Shown piece by piece: positions 10,751 through 23,811 of a DNA stretch of 64,000 nucleotides. Origin of the DNA: Posidonia oceanica. Lineage: Eukaryota; Streptophyta; Magnoliopsida; Alismatales; Posidoniaceae. The translations under genes and the position numbers were made by a program. A model generated the notes under the pieces. That model was given only the letters and a program-made list of their open reading frames with translations. It did not search any database and was not told the DNA's origin. The stretch lies in contig JAZBRS010000060.1 of the NCBI GenBank assembly GCA_037176725.1, positions 51,364,001 through 51,428,000 of the forward strand, written 5' to 3'. Numbering within the stretch: the first letter of the stretch is position 1; each line of letters starts with the position of its first letter.

Positions 10751-12463
10751 CTTGGTCGCCGCTCTGAACGGTGGCAGTGCATGTCGTCGGTGAGATCGGC
10801 GAGGCACATGCCGCCACTTAGAGCAGAAGCAACTCTAGTTGCCATTGTGAGCGGCGTCTGAGCATGTCACTGCTAGCACTAGCGACATAGGCGTGCACAG
10901 TGCTCCTGAAACATCAACTTTTATTGCCAAAAGCAAGCTAGTTAAACGATGCAAAATGGCAAACTAAATACATAGAAATGAAGATGGCATATTCAGGATC
11001 AAAGCCATGCAAACAAACTGTAAAATGGACGCCTAGGTCACGAGATACGACGGCTCCAAGTTTGGTCGGAGGACTGCCAAGAGTTGCAGCTGAGTCACCA
11101 ATGAGACAAGCGACATCACTACAACTCAGGTAGCCAAACAGCCAACTTTTGGACCAAATCTCGAACCCATGGCTATACAAAATAAGCATCTAACTATATG
11201 AACATGCAGATCAAACATCTAGGATCACAAGCATGCAAAAATCAAGTAAAATGGAGCTTTGGGTCGGCCAGAGCAGTGGCCCAAAGTTCGGCTAACGACA
11301 GTTGAAGGTGTAGGTTAGTCGCCGCTCTCACTGGCGACAAACCTGGCAGTCCTTCCGACGTCGGAGACAAAGGCTAAAAACGGCGATGAAGGATCGATAA
11401 AATACAATTAAACATCCAGGAAGCAAGCATGACATGCCACGAAGGCGAGGGAGAGGTTGCTCACCTATGGGAGCACGTGGAGCGGCTCCCCGACGTAGCT
11501 CACCGGCGTGCGCCAGCGTGGAGGTCGCTGCGGCACTAGGGGCGACGGCAACTGCTCGGGCGGATCGGGCTGCACTCATGGATGTCTGACGATGGTGTAT
11601 GCAAAGTTTGGCGGCGTTTGGTTCCGCGATGTGGCCTCTGGCTGTTGTTGCCTGGCGACGGCCAAAGAGTAATGGTAGCGGTTCGAACGATGGACATGGG
11701 TTGTTCGTGCGTTTTGGGGCTGTGTTGCGGGATGCCATGGAGTTTTTGGGAAGCTAGGAAGTGTATGGGGCTTGCTGGATTGTTGTGGTTGCTGGATTGC
11801 TGGTTGGGTTGCTGTGGTAAGTGTCGGCCGGTGATGGGTTCGAGTGGACTGCTGGAACTGCGGTGAGGCTAGGCGGCAGTCCAGGATGCTAAGGAGAGGT
11901 GTGGAAGGCTCGGGCGAAAGCTATGGTGCTGTGGAGTCTTCTTGGATCGCCGGTGCTCTCTCTGGTTTGCTCGGCTTAGGAGGAAGAAGGGAGGAATGTG
12001 GCCGTCTCCGCTTGGGTTCTCCTCCACTGGGGTGCTAGCTCTGGCGAAGCCAACCAAGTGACAGGAGGATGGCAGTGAGTGGTGTGAGGAGGAAAAGTTG
12101 GTCGTGGTTGTCAGGCGTTGTGCAGGGAAGTAAGTGCAGGGCAAGGAAGGGACGACGAAGTCGTTGGTGGCAGAGGTGCAGACAGCCAGTCAATGGCGGT
12201 GGTGAGAGCGGAAAAGGCGCCGGCGAGGAGGGGACGTGAGGTCAGGGAAGTTAGTGGGCTTCGTTGGCTAGTGGGTGGAGGTAGTAAGTGGGAGTGGACA
12301 GGTGGTAGGCCGAAGAGGCAGTCGGCGTAGACCGGTAGTGGCCACACAGGAAAATTCAAGCAGTGGCCTGAGTTGGAGAAAGTCGCCAGTCCTAGTGGCG
12401 CCAAACCCAGTCGTCGCTTAGAGTGGCAACAGGTCTAGTCGCTGCTAAGGGTGGCGATAGGGC
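10751..12463. repeat. GTCGCC/GGCGAC stem-loop cassettes in LTR A (three clusters)
   Basis: Short inverted pairs lie at 10751-10890 (GGTCGCCGCTC, GTGGCAGTG, ATCGGCGAGGC, CCGCCACTTAGAGC), at 11316-11340 (AGTCGCC, ten bases, TGGCGAC), and at 12380-12463 (AGTCGCCAG, TGGCGCC, AGTCGTCGCT, GAGTGGCAAC, AGTCGCTGCT, GTGGCGAT). Between the clusters the LTR is unrelated DNA. Similar clusters occur in C and D. Confidence 0.5.
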
Positions 12464-12720
12464 ATGCAACCCAATGGACTGGGCCTGTGTAGTGAAATCT
12501 AGGCCCACTGCCTTGTCCTTGAACCACCATTGGGTTTTGGGTTTTGTGAGGGCTTGTGGTGTTAGGTTTTGGGTAATTTGGAAAATTTTGTGTTGATTTT
12601 GAGGGTTTTGGGTTGTTTAGGGTTTAAGTCAGGATTTGGGTGGAAAGTGGGGTCCACCGCTTCTAAACTCGTTCCTCTAGGTAAAATCCAGCAACTGGGA
12701 GTCAAAATGGGGTGTCTACT

Positions 12721-13848
12721 GGTAATTCGTTAAGAAAGCAAGGCTTGGGTGGTCTTGATGCATACTACTCAGAAGAGTCTACTATTGGTTCTTTTGTGGC
12801 TTCTACTGCGCATTTTGGATATTCGACCCAGTCTTCTTTCCCACTTGATCAAGATTTTTTGCGTTCCCAGTTGTTAAAGTTGGCAACTTCAACACGTTCA
12901 GATAAACGGCAGGATATAAGATAAGAAATAAGTGAGGAAATAAGGTGTGAAATATACGCCTTGGAGGACCAACTTGTAAGGTAACATTTCATATAGTTTT
13001 AAATTTTTTGATATGCAATTGTTTTGTTGAATTCAATCTTATAATATAATAATTATCCATCATAACATATTATAAGTATGTTTTTTATGATCAGAAGATA
13101 AGAGGATTAGCATGAGGTCGATTGGTCGAGTGACGATGATGAGCATTACAAGGAGTATACACGTGACCATCATTCCATCCATGCATCATTTTCAAAAGGT
13201 AAAGGAAAGCAAGTCGGTAAAAGAAGAAGATGGCTTGTATTATATCGTTTTGATTGGAGATGTAAAACCATTTTAGTGTTGTATTATATTCAATGTTGTA
13301 AACAAATAGATTTGTAAAACCATATGTTGTAATATTAATTAATATTTTTTTAATAAAATGTGTGGATGTGTATTGTAAGCGTGATTTAGTATATTTGTGA
13401 ATGCATTTGAATGTGATTTTAGCAGGTATATTCTGGTAATTTCAATCATTGATGATACTGATTTTCTTTTTGACTGCCTAGAAATAGCGAGGACTTGTCC
13501 TAGCCAATCTGATTGTCAGTTGCGGTATTAGCAAGGACAAGTCCACATAATGTCCTCGCCAATCTAGAACTTAGTGAGGATATAGTGAGGACTTTTCCTC
13601 ACAATTTCCTCGTTATTTCTTAGACGACGATAATATTTTTCCATCTTTCGCAAACACTAGGCGAGCATTTTGCGAGGATATATCGAAGACATTGTGAGGA
13701 CACATTGTGAGGAAATCTCCTCGCAAAATCGATTTAACGATGATAGTTGTTGTGAGGATAGTATTTCCTCTCAAGAGCCTTTAGCAAGGATGTCGCGAGG
13801 ACCTTGCGCAGACATATGTCCTCGCAAATTCCTATTTTTCTAGTAGTG
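12721..13848 (+). mobile_element. CACTA transposon remnant, 3' end
   Basis: It ends TTTTTCTAGTAGTG, the inverse of a CACTACTAG terminus. Before it (about 13480-13830) are many subterminal words such as GCGAGGAC and GTCCTCGC in both orientations, typical of CACTA elements. An open stretch at 12712-12924 has no domain I can name; it may be the end of a CACTA-encoded protein. The left part is cut off by element A at 12720. No CACTA 5' terminus is present. Confidence 0.6.
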
Positions 13849-16800
13849 GTTGGAGGATGTGCGATCGCCTACGGTGGAGACTGTAGGCGATGGACTATAT
13901 GTGATGATTCCAGCAAAGAAGAAGGTGGAGAAGGTGACGAACCCCGTGTTCTAGAAGTATGGTATTGTGTGGGGTGCCCCCTGTTTGTGACGTGGTCTGG
14001 CCGACGGTGGTGTGGCAATGGTGGTGTGGACGCTGTAGTGGACAGTGGTGGCAGCAGCAGAGGTGGAGGAGGACTAGGGTGTGATGACGAATAGAGGAAG
14101 AAGAATAATAATAAAAGCACTCAGCAATACAAAGCAGCAATAGTAGAAGTAGTAGTAGAAGAAGGAGAAGCAAAAAATATTTTACAACAAATATAATACC
14201 TACACCCACCGTCGTATTAGTCAATAAATAATCATGATGAAAGAAGAAGAAGAAGAAGAGGAGGAGGAGGACGAGGAGAAAGGGATACCTTGAGAAAGGA
14301 AAATCACGATGAAGCAGTAATGTTCTTCTACTCTTTGTTTCTTGACAAATAAATCATAACCCATCGTGATATCAATCAATAAATAATCACGGTGAAAAGA
14401 AAGAAGAAAGAAGAAGAAGAAGAAGAAGAAGAAGAAGAGGTAAAAGGGATACCTTGAGAAACGAAAATCATGACGAAGCTATAGATCTATCTTGGTGTTT
14501 TTCTTCTCTTTGTTTTAGACAAATAAAGCATAACCGAATCAATTAAATCTTTGAGTAAGGAAAGTTAAAAAAATGAAGTTTGAATTTGAAAGGGACAAGA
14601 GGGAAAATCAAATAAGAGATGATGAAAGTTAGAAAAAACAGGAAAAAAGATAAAATGGAATGCAAGTTAATTGTGGTTTCAAGGATTAACATCACACATT
14701 CTCTCTTCTAAATAAATAGTATATAATTGGTTGACTACTCTTCTTTATATCTATCATCGTGGATACTAATTAAGGTCTCTTCTCCGTCGATTTGGAGAGC
14801 CTTGTTGGTGGATTTCAGTGACTACACCTGTAATATATCAATCCTTCACAATACTAGATTGTAATATCAACCTTGTACTATGATATTATTCCAAACACAA
14901 CCCACTTATAGTAGATTACCATACGGCTTAAAATACATCTAAGTTTTCTACCAATAGTTAAGTTGTCCGTTTGTTCTTCCACTATGACGTTTCAAAATGT
15001 TCTTCTCCTTACGTCTATAACATGAATCAACATGTTTCTTTTTACTTGAAACATTTATCCTAGTTTTCGACATGGAATTGATAACTAGATTTGGTTAGCA
15101 ATTGCACCCATGAAGGTGAATATTTACTCCAATCTGGCTAAACGCATACAATAGAACCCGGATGAAATCAGCAACCTGCGTTGAACATGTAGGTAAAATA
15201 TCGTTGCTACGGTAGTTTCATGTAGAAACAATTGGTTTAATATTCAGGTTCGTTTGGTTGCAATGACACGATTTCAAGAAAACAACCCACGACAGAAACT
15301 CCATTATTGGAATGCAGTGAATGTGGTTTTTGCTCCCAATATATGCATGCACGTATACATTGCTTGGCATTTCGTCCTATATGGACGTGACATGGACGCA
15401 AAACCGTCCCCAAGCATGGACTACATCAGTTGATGCCATTTACAAGTTGTCCAAGACTAAACAATGAGACGTCGCTAGGAATCTCCAAGCATTCCCCTTG
15501 CTGTTTTCAAGGAAGAGGCCAGTGTTTGGTACCAACATGGTTGGCATTGTGGCCTGCTCTCTTTGGTTTGGCAGCGGGTTAATTCAGGGGAAAGTCCATG
15601 TCAGTTTATCGGTTGACGACGATAGAACAACAACGGCCACAAGGGGACACGAGTCCAAGCATGGTGATGGTACGTGGATGTTAGGGACACGTCTTCCTCG
15701 TGAGGTATATGTTGGTGCAGGAGACTCTGAAACTGAAAGTTTGGTGTTGAACAAGATCGCAAAAGCAAGAACAAAGTTCACGGGAGAAAAGCATACGAGA
15801 GAGTTCACTGTTTATTCCAACAATATCGTACAACAGCAATACATTCCAAAACAGTGCTAAAGAACCTTTCACTCTTTTTTGGGTTCTTCTCACATCGCTG
15901 CATCTCTATTTGCATCATAGGAGCAACACTTGTGGGACTTTGGATGTAGAATAAGAAAAATAGAAATAAGTAGAAAGTAGTATTGGTATTCTGATAGTAT
16001 TGTTATTCTGTTTGGAAGTGATTTCCTTTGAAAGATGAATAAGTATATATAGAGAGATATTCTGATTTGGATGAAAAGTGGAATAAGTATCAGAATAAGT
16101 ATTGGAATAAGTGGAAAACATATAGATTAATAATAATCAACTTGATTATTAAGATATATATCTAATTTAAAATATGTATACATCATATTATATATGTATT
16201 AATCTTTAAATAAAAAATAAACACACCGTATAAATACATGTATCAAAATAACTTAGCGAAATAACTTTATTCTATCCTTTCCATGGAATAGGTATTCTAG
16301 AATAAGTAAATCAGAATAAAAATTACTATTCCGCTTTTATTCCACTTTTTAACTTGTCAAATGGAATTGTAATTCAAATTCTAACTTTATTATTGGCTTT
16401 ATCTAGGTTCCAAATAAGAGCTTAGGCTCCATCTGGTTCCACTTATTCTAGAAGTCGTATTCTACCTTGTTCTCAAAAGTTAGCTTTTGAAGGCATTTCA
16501 AAAGATGACTTCTGCTATAATAAATAGAATCTTGTTTGGTACAAAGTGAGAACATATAGATTACGGCATGCATATGTGCAAGTGTTAATGTTAATTCATG
16601 ATCTTTTTATTCATCTTAAGAGCAAGGACTTGTTGCTAGAATTTATGACATTTATTATAAAGTAAAATAATAATAAACAAGTTCACATGTTCAAAAGTAT
16701 TTAAAAAGAATAAAATGAACCATTTACATGTACATTTAATTATCCTTAAATTAAATGAAGAGTACGACAAGGAAAAGAAATTAAGCAGACATTGATCAGG

Positions 16801-17840
16801 CATCTACTCTTTGATTTAATTTTCTGTATACACTTCAATTTAATTCAATTTAATTTCCATCTGTCTGCTACAATTGCATGCCATTCTTTTGAAATTGGAA
16901 TTCACAGTGAAATGTTTGTTGGATCTATCTATTCTTTCTGTGACGTGTAGTATGCAGTAATTAGCCTATTTTACAGGGGGGAAATTAAGTTGGTGTATTG
17001 ATTGACTATTGTATCACATGTTCCATAATCTATCTCTTTTATTGGTGCATAAACATGCAATTTGAAACTTGGTTACTGTTGTGCTGCATTTAATGTACAT
17101 CATGTCTAATTGTCAATGTAAATAGTTTTTCATGGTTGTATGTATCATTGAAGCAACTTTTATTTGTATTTTTCATAGTCTAGCAAATAAGCATACAACT
17201 TGTTTTGAAATAGTGTGGTTACGAGTATCTGATTTTTAAAATTCAACTTGATCAAGTTTTCTGAACTAGTTAACACTTTATTTATTTGTAAATGTAATGA
17301 AATTGAGTACTCATCTACAGGGAGGAAATGACTACGAGATATTTGAATTTGAAAGGACTATTGGTCATACAGGTTGGTTTTCTGTACTAAACATGACAAA
17401 AATTAGTTCATGTGATATGTTTCAAGTCATTTGTACTAGTACTCCAAAGATATTCTGTTAGGGGATCAAACTACTTTTGCCATATTTGCACTTTAACTTG
17501 TAAAGAGTTACACTCATTTTTGTTCTATTTACTACTAAACTTAATTGGACATTCCCATTGTGGTGAAAGGTATGTTATACAAGTAGAATATTTTCTAAAC
17601 TGTATGAACTTGATAAGTTACAACCCAAGCTCTTTGTGACTAGATAGAGCTCACAGCAAGATAATAGAAACTCAGCAAACAAGAGAAAAGAGCTGACGAC
17701 AAGAGCAGTCGTAGTTGTACGTGCAGGCAAAGAGAGTGGTGGAGAAAGGGTGGTGATCGAGGAGGAGTGCTAGCGAAGGCGGATCAGAGGAGTTGTAGTC
17801 GGCGGTGACGGAGGCGGAGGCAGATCTAGTAATAGTTAGA
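13849..17840. other. AT-rich stretch without a recognisable gene
   Basis: It contains GAA microsatellites and a tandem duplication (14211-14540), an isolated open frame at 15498-15860 with no recognisable motif, and AT-rich DNA with repeated GAATAAGT words (15940-16400). Around 16435-16545 there is a weak inverted pair, CTGGTTCCACTTATTCTAG against a TAATAAATAGAATCTTGTTTGG-like end, which could be a small MITE. A 50-bp segment at 17322-17371 looks like an exon with AG and GT borders, but nothing joins to it. Confidence 0.5.
14211..14540. repeat. Two tandem copies of a ~160-bp unit with GAA microsatellite
   Basis: Both copies contain AATCAATAAATAATCA or a close variant, a GAA run, GGGATACCTTGAGAAA, a variant of GAAAATCATGACGAAGC, and CTCTTTGTTT...GACAAATAAA. 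The copies are about 155-160 bp apart and differ at several positions and in GAA run length. Confidence 0.7.
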
Positions 17841-18179
17841 TTTATTACATTACATTACCAAAAGAATTGCCATAAAATAGATGATTGTGCAGCAAAAAAC
17901 ACTTGTTTTTGACATAGGAGAGGAGATCGAGGAGGGGAGGTGGACAGCCTATCTGCACGTCGATGGGGAGGAGCACGGCGAAGGGGGAGAAGAGGAGGAA
18001 GGGTGGCAAGGAGGAGGAGGAGAAGAGATGTTGCGGATGAGTGGTGGCAACATCGGCGAGGAGGCATTGCGGAGGACAGGAGGCACTGTGGAGGAGGAGG
18101 ACTGGTGGTGACGTTGGGTGAGAGTAAGAGTAAGGAAGGAAAGAAAGGGAGAAAAAGATCAATGGCTAGAAATTTTAGA

Positions 18180-18392
18180 TCAAAATTAGCAAGGACAATT
18201 GTCCACGCTAAATCTAGAAATTCTAATGATGTTGTATAGTAAAGATATTTCTACACTAAATTCTCACCAGAATATTGCGAGGACATATCCACGCAATGTC
18301 CTTGCTATTTGTCCTTATTGAAATTTTGCGAGAATGTTTCCTCACTATGTCTTTGCGAGGTGTCCTCACAAAATATAGAATTTCTAGTAGTG
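18180..18392 (+). mobile_element. Second CACTA-type 3' terminus
   Basis: It ends ATTTCTAGTAGTG at 18392. The preceding 200 bp hold the same subterminal words as the first remnant (GCGAGGACATAT, TGTCCTTGC, TGTCCTCAC, AGCAAGGACA). It points the same way as the end at 13848. A matching CACTACTAG start was not found between the two. Confidence 0.55.
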
Positions 18393-19835
18393 ATTTCATA
18401 CCATTTGCACAAATATGCCTTTAGAATGCAATCCAAGCCTGAGGTCCACACATTGAACATACATCGTTAATTCAGACATTCGAGTACTAAATCCATTTGA
18501 AGAAACTACCGTGCTCTTAATGAAATCTTATCCAATATCTTGATTCTTATTGGATCGAATAACCATATCCCGGACCTTATCTCCCATTACTTAAGAAAAT
18601 TCTAGATTTAATGGAGGTCCATCTTATACCAATTAAAAAGAACTTCTCTTCTCTCTAAGTATTTGCAGTTTTATTAGTGCTGTGTCAAATTCTTTTATAG
18701 ATCAACATTATTTGCCAACCTGAAACCAACTTTTTATACATTTGCAGACTTCATATAATAATAACCTTTTAGGCCAATTCTATTTTTGAAATATATGGAA
18801 ATGATTTTTACCTCCCCACAATATGGCTTCATTTATTTTCTATATGTTATTATATATATCTTAAGAAGAAAACTCAAATAGGTTTGTAATCGTCTTGTTC
18901 TTCAATGTAGGCTGTTTTGTTGAGGTCCTTGGTACACCAAGATAAGTGGATGATATTGATAAGCTTTTAATGTCCTACTAACACACCAAAAGTATGGCTT
19001 TTTAAAAAAAAATTCAGATGTTAAAATTGGAAAGAGCCATTTATAATTTTTATTGATAATTGGATGCATTTTCAAAATCCTTTTGGTTCCCCACCTTGAC
19101 TTCAACCATACAAAGAAATTATGACCATAGTATCCTGTAGTCTTTCTCTTCTTCCTTTTTACAAAAAATTATTGTTCTATTTTGTTTCTCACTAGCCATC
19201 TTGGGGACTCTAGAATGAGAAAGAGGCCAAGAACAAGAAAAATGCAAGGAATAACCCCTACATTAGAATCATAACTCAACAAACCTCCTAAGAAAATGGG
19301 CTTTGAATTGGATTAATTTCCTTTTTGTTTTCTCAAATTTTTTTTATTCTAAGTTGTTTCTTTCCAGTAGCATAATTACCTATTAACACCAGCATGCGCC
19401 ATATAACCAATGCTCAAATAATGAAAGCTATTGATCCCCCAAAACAAATCATAAGTTGTGGATAAAAAATAAATAGATTAGTAAATGAACACTTTTCTAC
19501 TTTTAACCGAAACTGTTGACTCTGTCTAGTTTGTGTTTTCACTTGGTTGACAGTAGTCAAGCGTCCACAAAGGTCTTTGGGTGAGATCTCAACATTATGT
19601 GCATATAAAATATTATACAGATTAATCTTCAAAAAGGTAGATCATCAAGCATTAATTAAATCCAAGCAAACTCATCTATTTTTGTGATCTAGAAAGTAGT
19701 TGTGGCTTTAAAAATTGATATAAGTTATTTCTTTTGCATATGATAAGCATACCACATAAGAAAGAATTCCAATTCCAATTCCATATCCTATTGATAATCT
19801 CCTGAAATATAATAATGGATCACCCTATTAGAAAG
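18393..19835. other. AT-rich stretch, nothing identified
   Basis: I see no coding potential, terminal repeats or RNA gene here. Short open frames on the minus strand (18902-19105, 19414-19632) have no recognisable motif. Confidence 0.5.
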
Positions 19836-20632
19836 TGTAACGACCCCGATTGCCACACCTTTTTTTTATCAAACACTAATACTAATTCTAAATCTAAGCA
19901 TAATCATCTATAAATATCATAATCAACATAAATGGAACACAACATATTACCTACCCAAGATCCTAGATGTGTGGTAAAGTGACTCCTCTCTATATGTACT
20001 AGAAAGATATCCTACTCTTAACCTATACCTGCGAGACACAAAAACAAAAGCATACATGAGAGACCACTAATTAGGTCACCTAGCATACTATAATGACCCG
20101 AGTCGCTACCAACACATTCCAAAAGCCCAAACAAATTAAAACTTAAATAATTACAACATTTACAATTGTCTATGGGCTAAACAACAAGAATCTGTACCAG
20201 GAACCTACAATGGACAGCTACGTGACTCCGACTATATGCACTATGATCCCAAACTAGTTAACTATCTGCACATGCAACTAAAAACACAATAAAACACACG
20301 TGAGTGACAAGTTAGTGTCACCCAGCATACACCCCGCAAAAACCACAAGAAAACCGGCATAAAACCGCAATAAGGCGTAAAATCGGTCAAAACCCCAAAT
20401 CTGGGCCCACATAATCATTTTATAGTAATAAAGCACCTTTCCCAAAGTCCAAAAAGCTAAACCAGGAAACAGATGCAAAACAACTTGCATTTATCTCAAA
20501 CGGGGCCCACCAACCCAAAACTCAGTAGAAAACACCAAGTCACAAAATAGGCGAAGCTCAAGGCCCAATACGGCCCAAACAAACCAAGCATGGCCCAAAC
20601 GGGCACAAAAGAAAACAACTAGTCGTGTTGCC
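19836..20632. repeat. Diverged tandem repeat of ~255 bp, probable old LTR-type DNA
   Basis: TGTAACGACCCCGATTGCC at 19836 and TATAATGACCCGAGTCGCT at about 20088 each begin a unit. The units end near TAGGTCACCTAGCATAC (about 20090) and TGTCACCCAGCATAC (about 20330). The second half (20350-20632) is AAACCGCA-rich and similar to nothing else here. The TGTAACGACCC start resembles LTR termini of other plant Ty3/gypsy families; that link is a guess. Confidence 0.4.
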
Positions 20633-22134
20633 TGTAGTAACCTGCAAAATCGGCATATCCATGCACAATGCCAAAGCTCGCGTGCACCAAGCGATGAGAG
20701 GTCACTGATAGCGATGGATGCAAGGAGGGACATTCGACTCGAAAAACACCGAAAAAGCAGAGACGAACGCAAAAGGAAAACAAAAGAAAAGACAAGGAGT
20801 CGCCACCTAATTTTATTAAAACGGAAAAACTAGAAAAACCGTATAAGAAACGTGCAAAGAAAACTTATGCATTTTAAAAGTATGCAAAATCCGATCCAAG
20901 TGTATGACATAAAGTCAATGCAGTCTAGAGAAAGGGTAAGGACTGCTGTTACGTGTGGGGAAGGTGTTAGGCACCCCTGACACGCCTGAGGAATCGGTCT
21001 TTCTAAACTGATCCGCTACTATGTGGCAAATGTTGGCAAATAAATGCCGGTTTATATTCGCCCTAAGGCGGTATGCAATATGCAATTATAAACCATGCAA
21101 AGCTTAGCAAACCTTGTTTAAAAGCGATTAATTAAAGTTAAAGCTTTGTAGAAAGGCGATAACAAACAAGGAAAACGAAACTGAAACCAAGGGAGTCGAA
21201 TAAAGCAAACAACGGACGACAGCTAGGGTAGCTATGCTAACTGCCTGGATCACTGCAGGGGTCACCAGCCTGAGCGGGGGCAGTGCCTGTCGCCCATAGC
21301 ACAGACGACATCAAGCACACACTGCTACCATACAGTGGCAATCATCGTCAAGAAAAACTAAGAAAATTATACAAAACAGAAAACTAAAGCATCGGAACCA
21401 GAGATAGCATATCTAATGATTGAAATCAGCATTAAATCAAGTCAATCAAACAAGGCGAGAAGGCGGCAAGCGAGTGGCACTGCTCACTGCCTAGACTGCA
21501 ACATGGGTCGCCGCTGTAAGTGGCACCTGAACAAGTAGCCGTCCTCACAGGCAACAAGGCCATACATAGGACTCCCAAGCAGCAGCCTTCACTGCCAAAA
21601 ACGAGCTATGTAGACGATGCAAAACATGAAACCAAGCATACAGAATTAAAGATGGCATATCCAAGATTAAAACTATGCAATTACTTTGTAAAAGAGAAAT
21701 ATGGGTTATGAGATATGATGGCCTAAAGTCCGGCCAATGGACTGTTAAAATACAACCGAGTCACCGGTGTGAGCAGCGGCTCAATTGGCAGTCTAGGACT
21801 GAACTCCATGACCAAATCCCACACCCAAAGCTATGCAAGATTAAAAACTAATGACATGCAACTGTAGAGCAATCAACCACGATTACAAGGAAACAAAAAT
21901 CATTTAAAACAGAGGCTTGGGTAACAAGATACACCGGCTCAAAGTCCAACCGGTGGACTACCAAAGTTGCAGGTTAGTCGCCGGTGGAATCGGCGACACC
22001 TCTGCAATCAGACAGTCCGAAAAGCGGACTTCAGCGCCAAATCTCGCACCACATGCAATCATAATCAAACAACTAAAAGCAAGATGTTAAAGAGCATTCA
22101 TCCACGATCACAGACATACAAGAATCAAGCAAAA
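20633..22134 (-). mobile_element. Element C 3' LTR, truncated
   Basis: On the minus strand it ends GCAGGTTACTACA at 20633. It contains the shared core (AAAGACCGATTCCTC, the GGTGTTAGGCACCCC region at 20940-20985, and the PBS-like GGAGTCGCCA at 20796-20805) plus GTCGCC stem-loop cassettes. Near 22130 it joins directly to RNase H coding sequence. The LTR start, the PPT, integrase and the rest of RNase H are therefore missing, a single deletion through the 3' part of the element. Confidence 0.75.
21241..21997. repeat. GTCGCC/GGCGAC stem-loop cassettes in LTR C
   Basis: Pairs lie at 21504-21565 (GGTCGCCGCT, AGTGGCACC, TAGCCGTC, ACAGGCAAC), at 21757-21783 (GAGTCACCGGT, GCAGCGGCTC) and at 21974-21997 (TTAGTCGCCGGT with ATCGGCGACA). 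Decayed forms are at 21241-21300. The arrangement is the same as in LTR A, in another element. Confidence 0.45.
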
Positions 22135-23811
22135 TGGTCTTCAGGGTCCTTTTCATCAGAATCCTCCATAGCGAAGAGGATGTCCTCATCAAGGAACTGT
22201 GTCTGGAGAGGTTGATACTCAGGCAGGGGAAAGTCGGCCAGATGATCTACCATGGCTTGCCCCTTCATTGATTTCTGCGTGACGAATGTGATGTCGTACT
22301 GAGACAGCAACACCTGCCACTTGACACATCTGCCTACCATAGCTAGCTTTTGGAAGAGGAACTTAATGAGGTCATGCCGACATAGAAGCCGAACTAGGTA
22401 CGCCATCATGTAATGCCTCAGTTTCTGTGCGGTCTAGACAAGAGATAGGTAGGTTTTCTCAATAGTGCTATATTTGGCTTCGCAATCATTAAATTTCTTG
22501 CTCAGGTAATAGATGGCACACTCCTTTCTACCCGATTCATCATGTTGGCCCAAGATTGTGCCCATGGAATGCTGCGTGGTAGAAAGATAGAGAATCAGAG
22601 GTCTCCCTAGCGTGGGAGGAACCAAAACAGGAGGCTTGATCAGTAGCTGCTTGATTTTGTCAAATGAAGCCTGGCACTCCTCGCTCCAGTTGATATGTGC
22701 ATTCTTTCTCAAGAGCTTGAAAATCGATTCGTAGATGGGCGTGAGTTGCGCAATGAACCGACTGATATACTGTAATCGCCCCAACAGGCCTCGGACCTCC
22801 TTCTCAGTCCAGGGGGTGGCATTTCCACGATGGCTTTTGCCTTACTCGGGTCCACCTCAATTCCCCTTTGCCTGATAATATATCCCAGGAGCTTTCCGGA
22901 CGACACCCTAAATACACATTTGTTGGGGTTGAGACGTAGCTTGTACTTCCTCAAGTGGTCCAAGAGCTTCTTCAGACAGACGAGGTGATCCTCAGGCTCT
23001 TTGGACTTGGCAATCATATCATCCACGTAGACCTCGACTTCCTGGTGCATGAGGTTGTGGAACAGTGCTGTCATTGCCCTCTGATAAGTGGCTCCAGCAT
23101 TCTTGAGCCCAAACGGCATAACTTGGTAGTAGAAGACTCCCCAAGGGGTGATGAATGGTGTCTTTTCCATGTCTTTTTCTGCCATTCTGATCTAGTTATA
23201 GCTAGAGAAGCCGTCCATAAAGGAAAGCATTTTGTGTCCTGCAGTGTTGTCAACTAGGACGTCAATGTGCGGTAGTGGAAAATCGTCCTTGGGACTCGCC
23301 ATGTTCAGGTCCCTGTAGTCGATGCACATGCGGACTCGACCGTCTTTCTTGGGTACTGGCACAACATTTGCAAGCCATTCAAGGTATAGGACGACCTTGA
23401 TCTCTTCTTTGGTCTTGAGTAGCCATTGTGGTTGCCATCTCCTTAGCTTCTGCTTCACAGACTTTGTGTCTGGATTCAAAGGGAGGCTGTGCACTACTAT
23501 TTCGACGTCGAGGCCAACCATTTCTTCATAGCTCTAGGTGAAGACATCTGCATATTCTTTCAAGAATGCTATGAATTCTGCTCTAGCCTGGAGTGTTAAC
23601 TTGGCACTGATGCGGACCTCCTTGACCTCTTCGACTGTGCCGATATTGATAACCTCTGTCTCCTCTTCAACATGGAGGATTGGCCCTTCCGAATCATCGT
23701 CATAAGGTTGGAACTCAGGCGATGGTTCATCATCGCCTGTCTCATCCTCCTCCTCATATGCAAGGAGCCCAGAGAGGATCTCCTTCTCAAAGGTTGGATC
23801 TGTAACATCAA
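22135..23811 (-). pseudogene. pol: Element C pol: reverse transcriptase and RNase H
   Basis: Minus-strand order: an acidic pre-RT segment, VKQKLRRW, KKDGRVRMCIDYRDLN, the RT aspartate in FMDGFSSYN (about 23213), FITPWG, YYQVMPFGLKNAGATYQRAM, YVDD (23018-23029), then a connection and an RNase H with MGTILGQHDESGRKECAIYYL and LSKKF. This is the Tat/Ogre type of RT-RH, which copies element RNA into DNA in cytoplasmic particles. The catalytic RT motifs are intact, but stops interrupt the frame: TAG after FSSYN, TAG where FAWSY-like proteins have Trp, a shift near 22800, and TAG before TAQKLRHYM. Coding ends abruptly at 22125-22135 where it meets LTR DNA. A second RNase H and integrase are absent. 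This is the only pol in the window. Confidence 0.9.

Larger units (their letters stand above)
9900..12720 (-). mobile_element. 5' LTR of element A
   Basis: On the minus strand it starts (A/T)GTAGACACCCCATTTTGAC near 12720 and ends CGGGATCACTACA at 9900, directly before the PBS. The first base appears mutated (A instead of T). Length is about 2.8 kb, shorter than the LTRs of B and E. It contains the shared 3' core (hairpin at 10452-10474, PBS-like word at 10053-10062) and a set of stem-loop cassettes built on GTCGCC. The other LTR lies outside the window, so its target duplication cannot be checked. Confidence 0.85.

Noticed and set aside
15498..15860. 120-codon open frame in the AT-rich region
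   Set aside because: No recognisable motif, no flanking exon or promoter signal, and nothing similar elsewhere in the window. Could be chance or a decayed gene fragment.
17322..17371. Isolated exon with AG/GT borders
   Set aside because: Too short and without neighbours in a compatible frame; I cannot tie it to any gene.
22955..23257. Plus-strand open frames across the RT region
   Set aside because: They are shadows of the minus-strand RT, which has clear motifs including YVDD.
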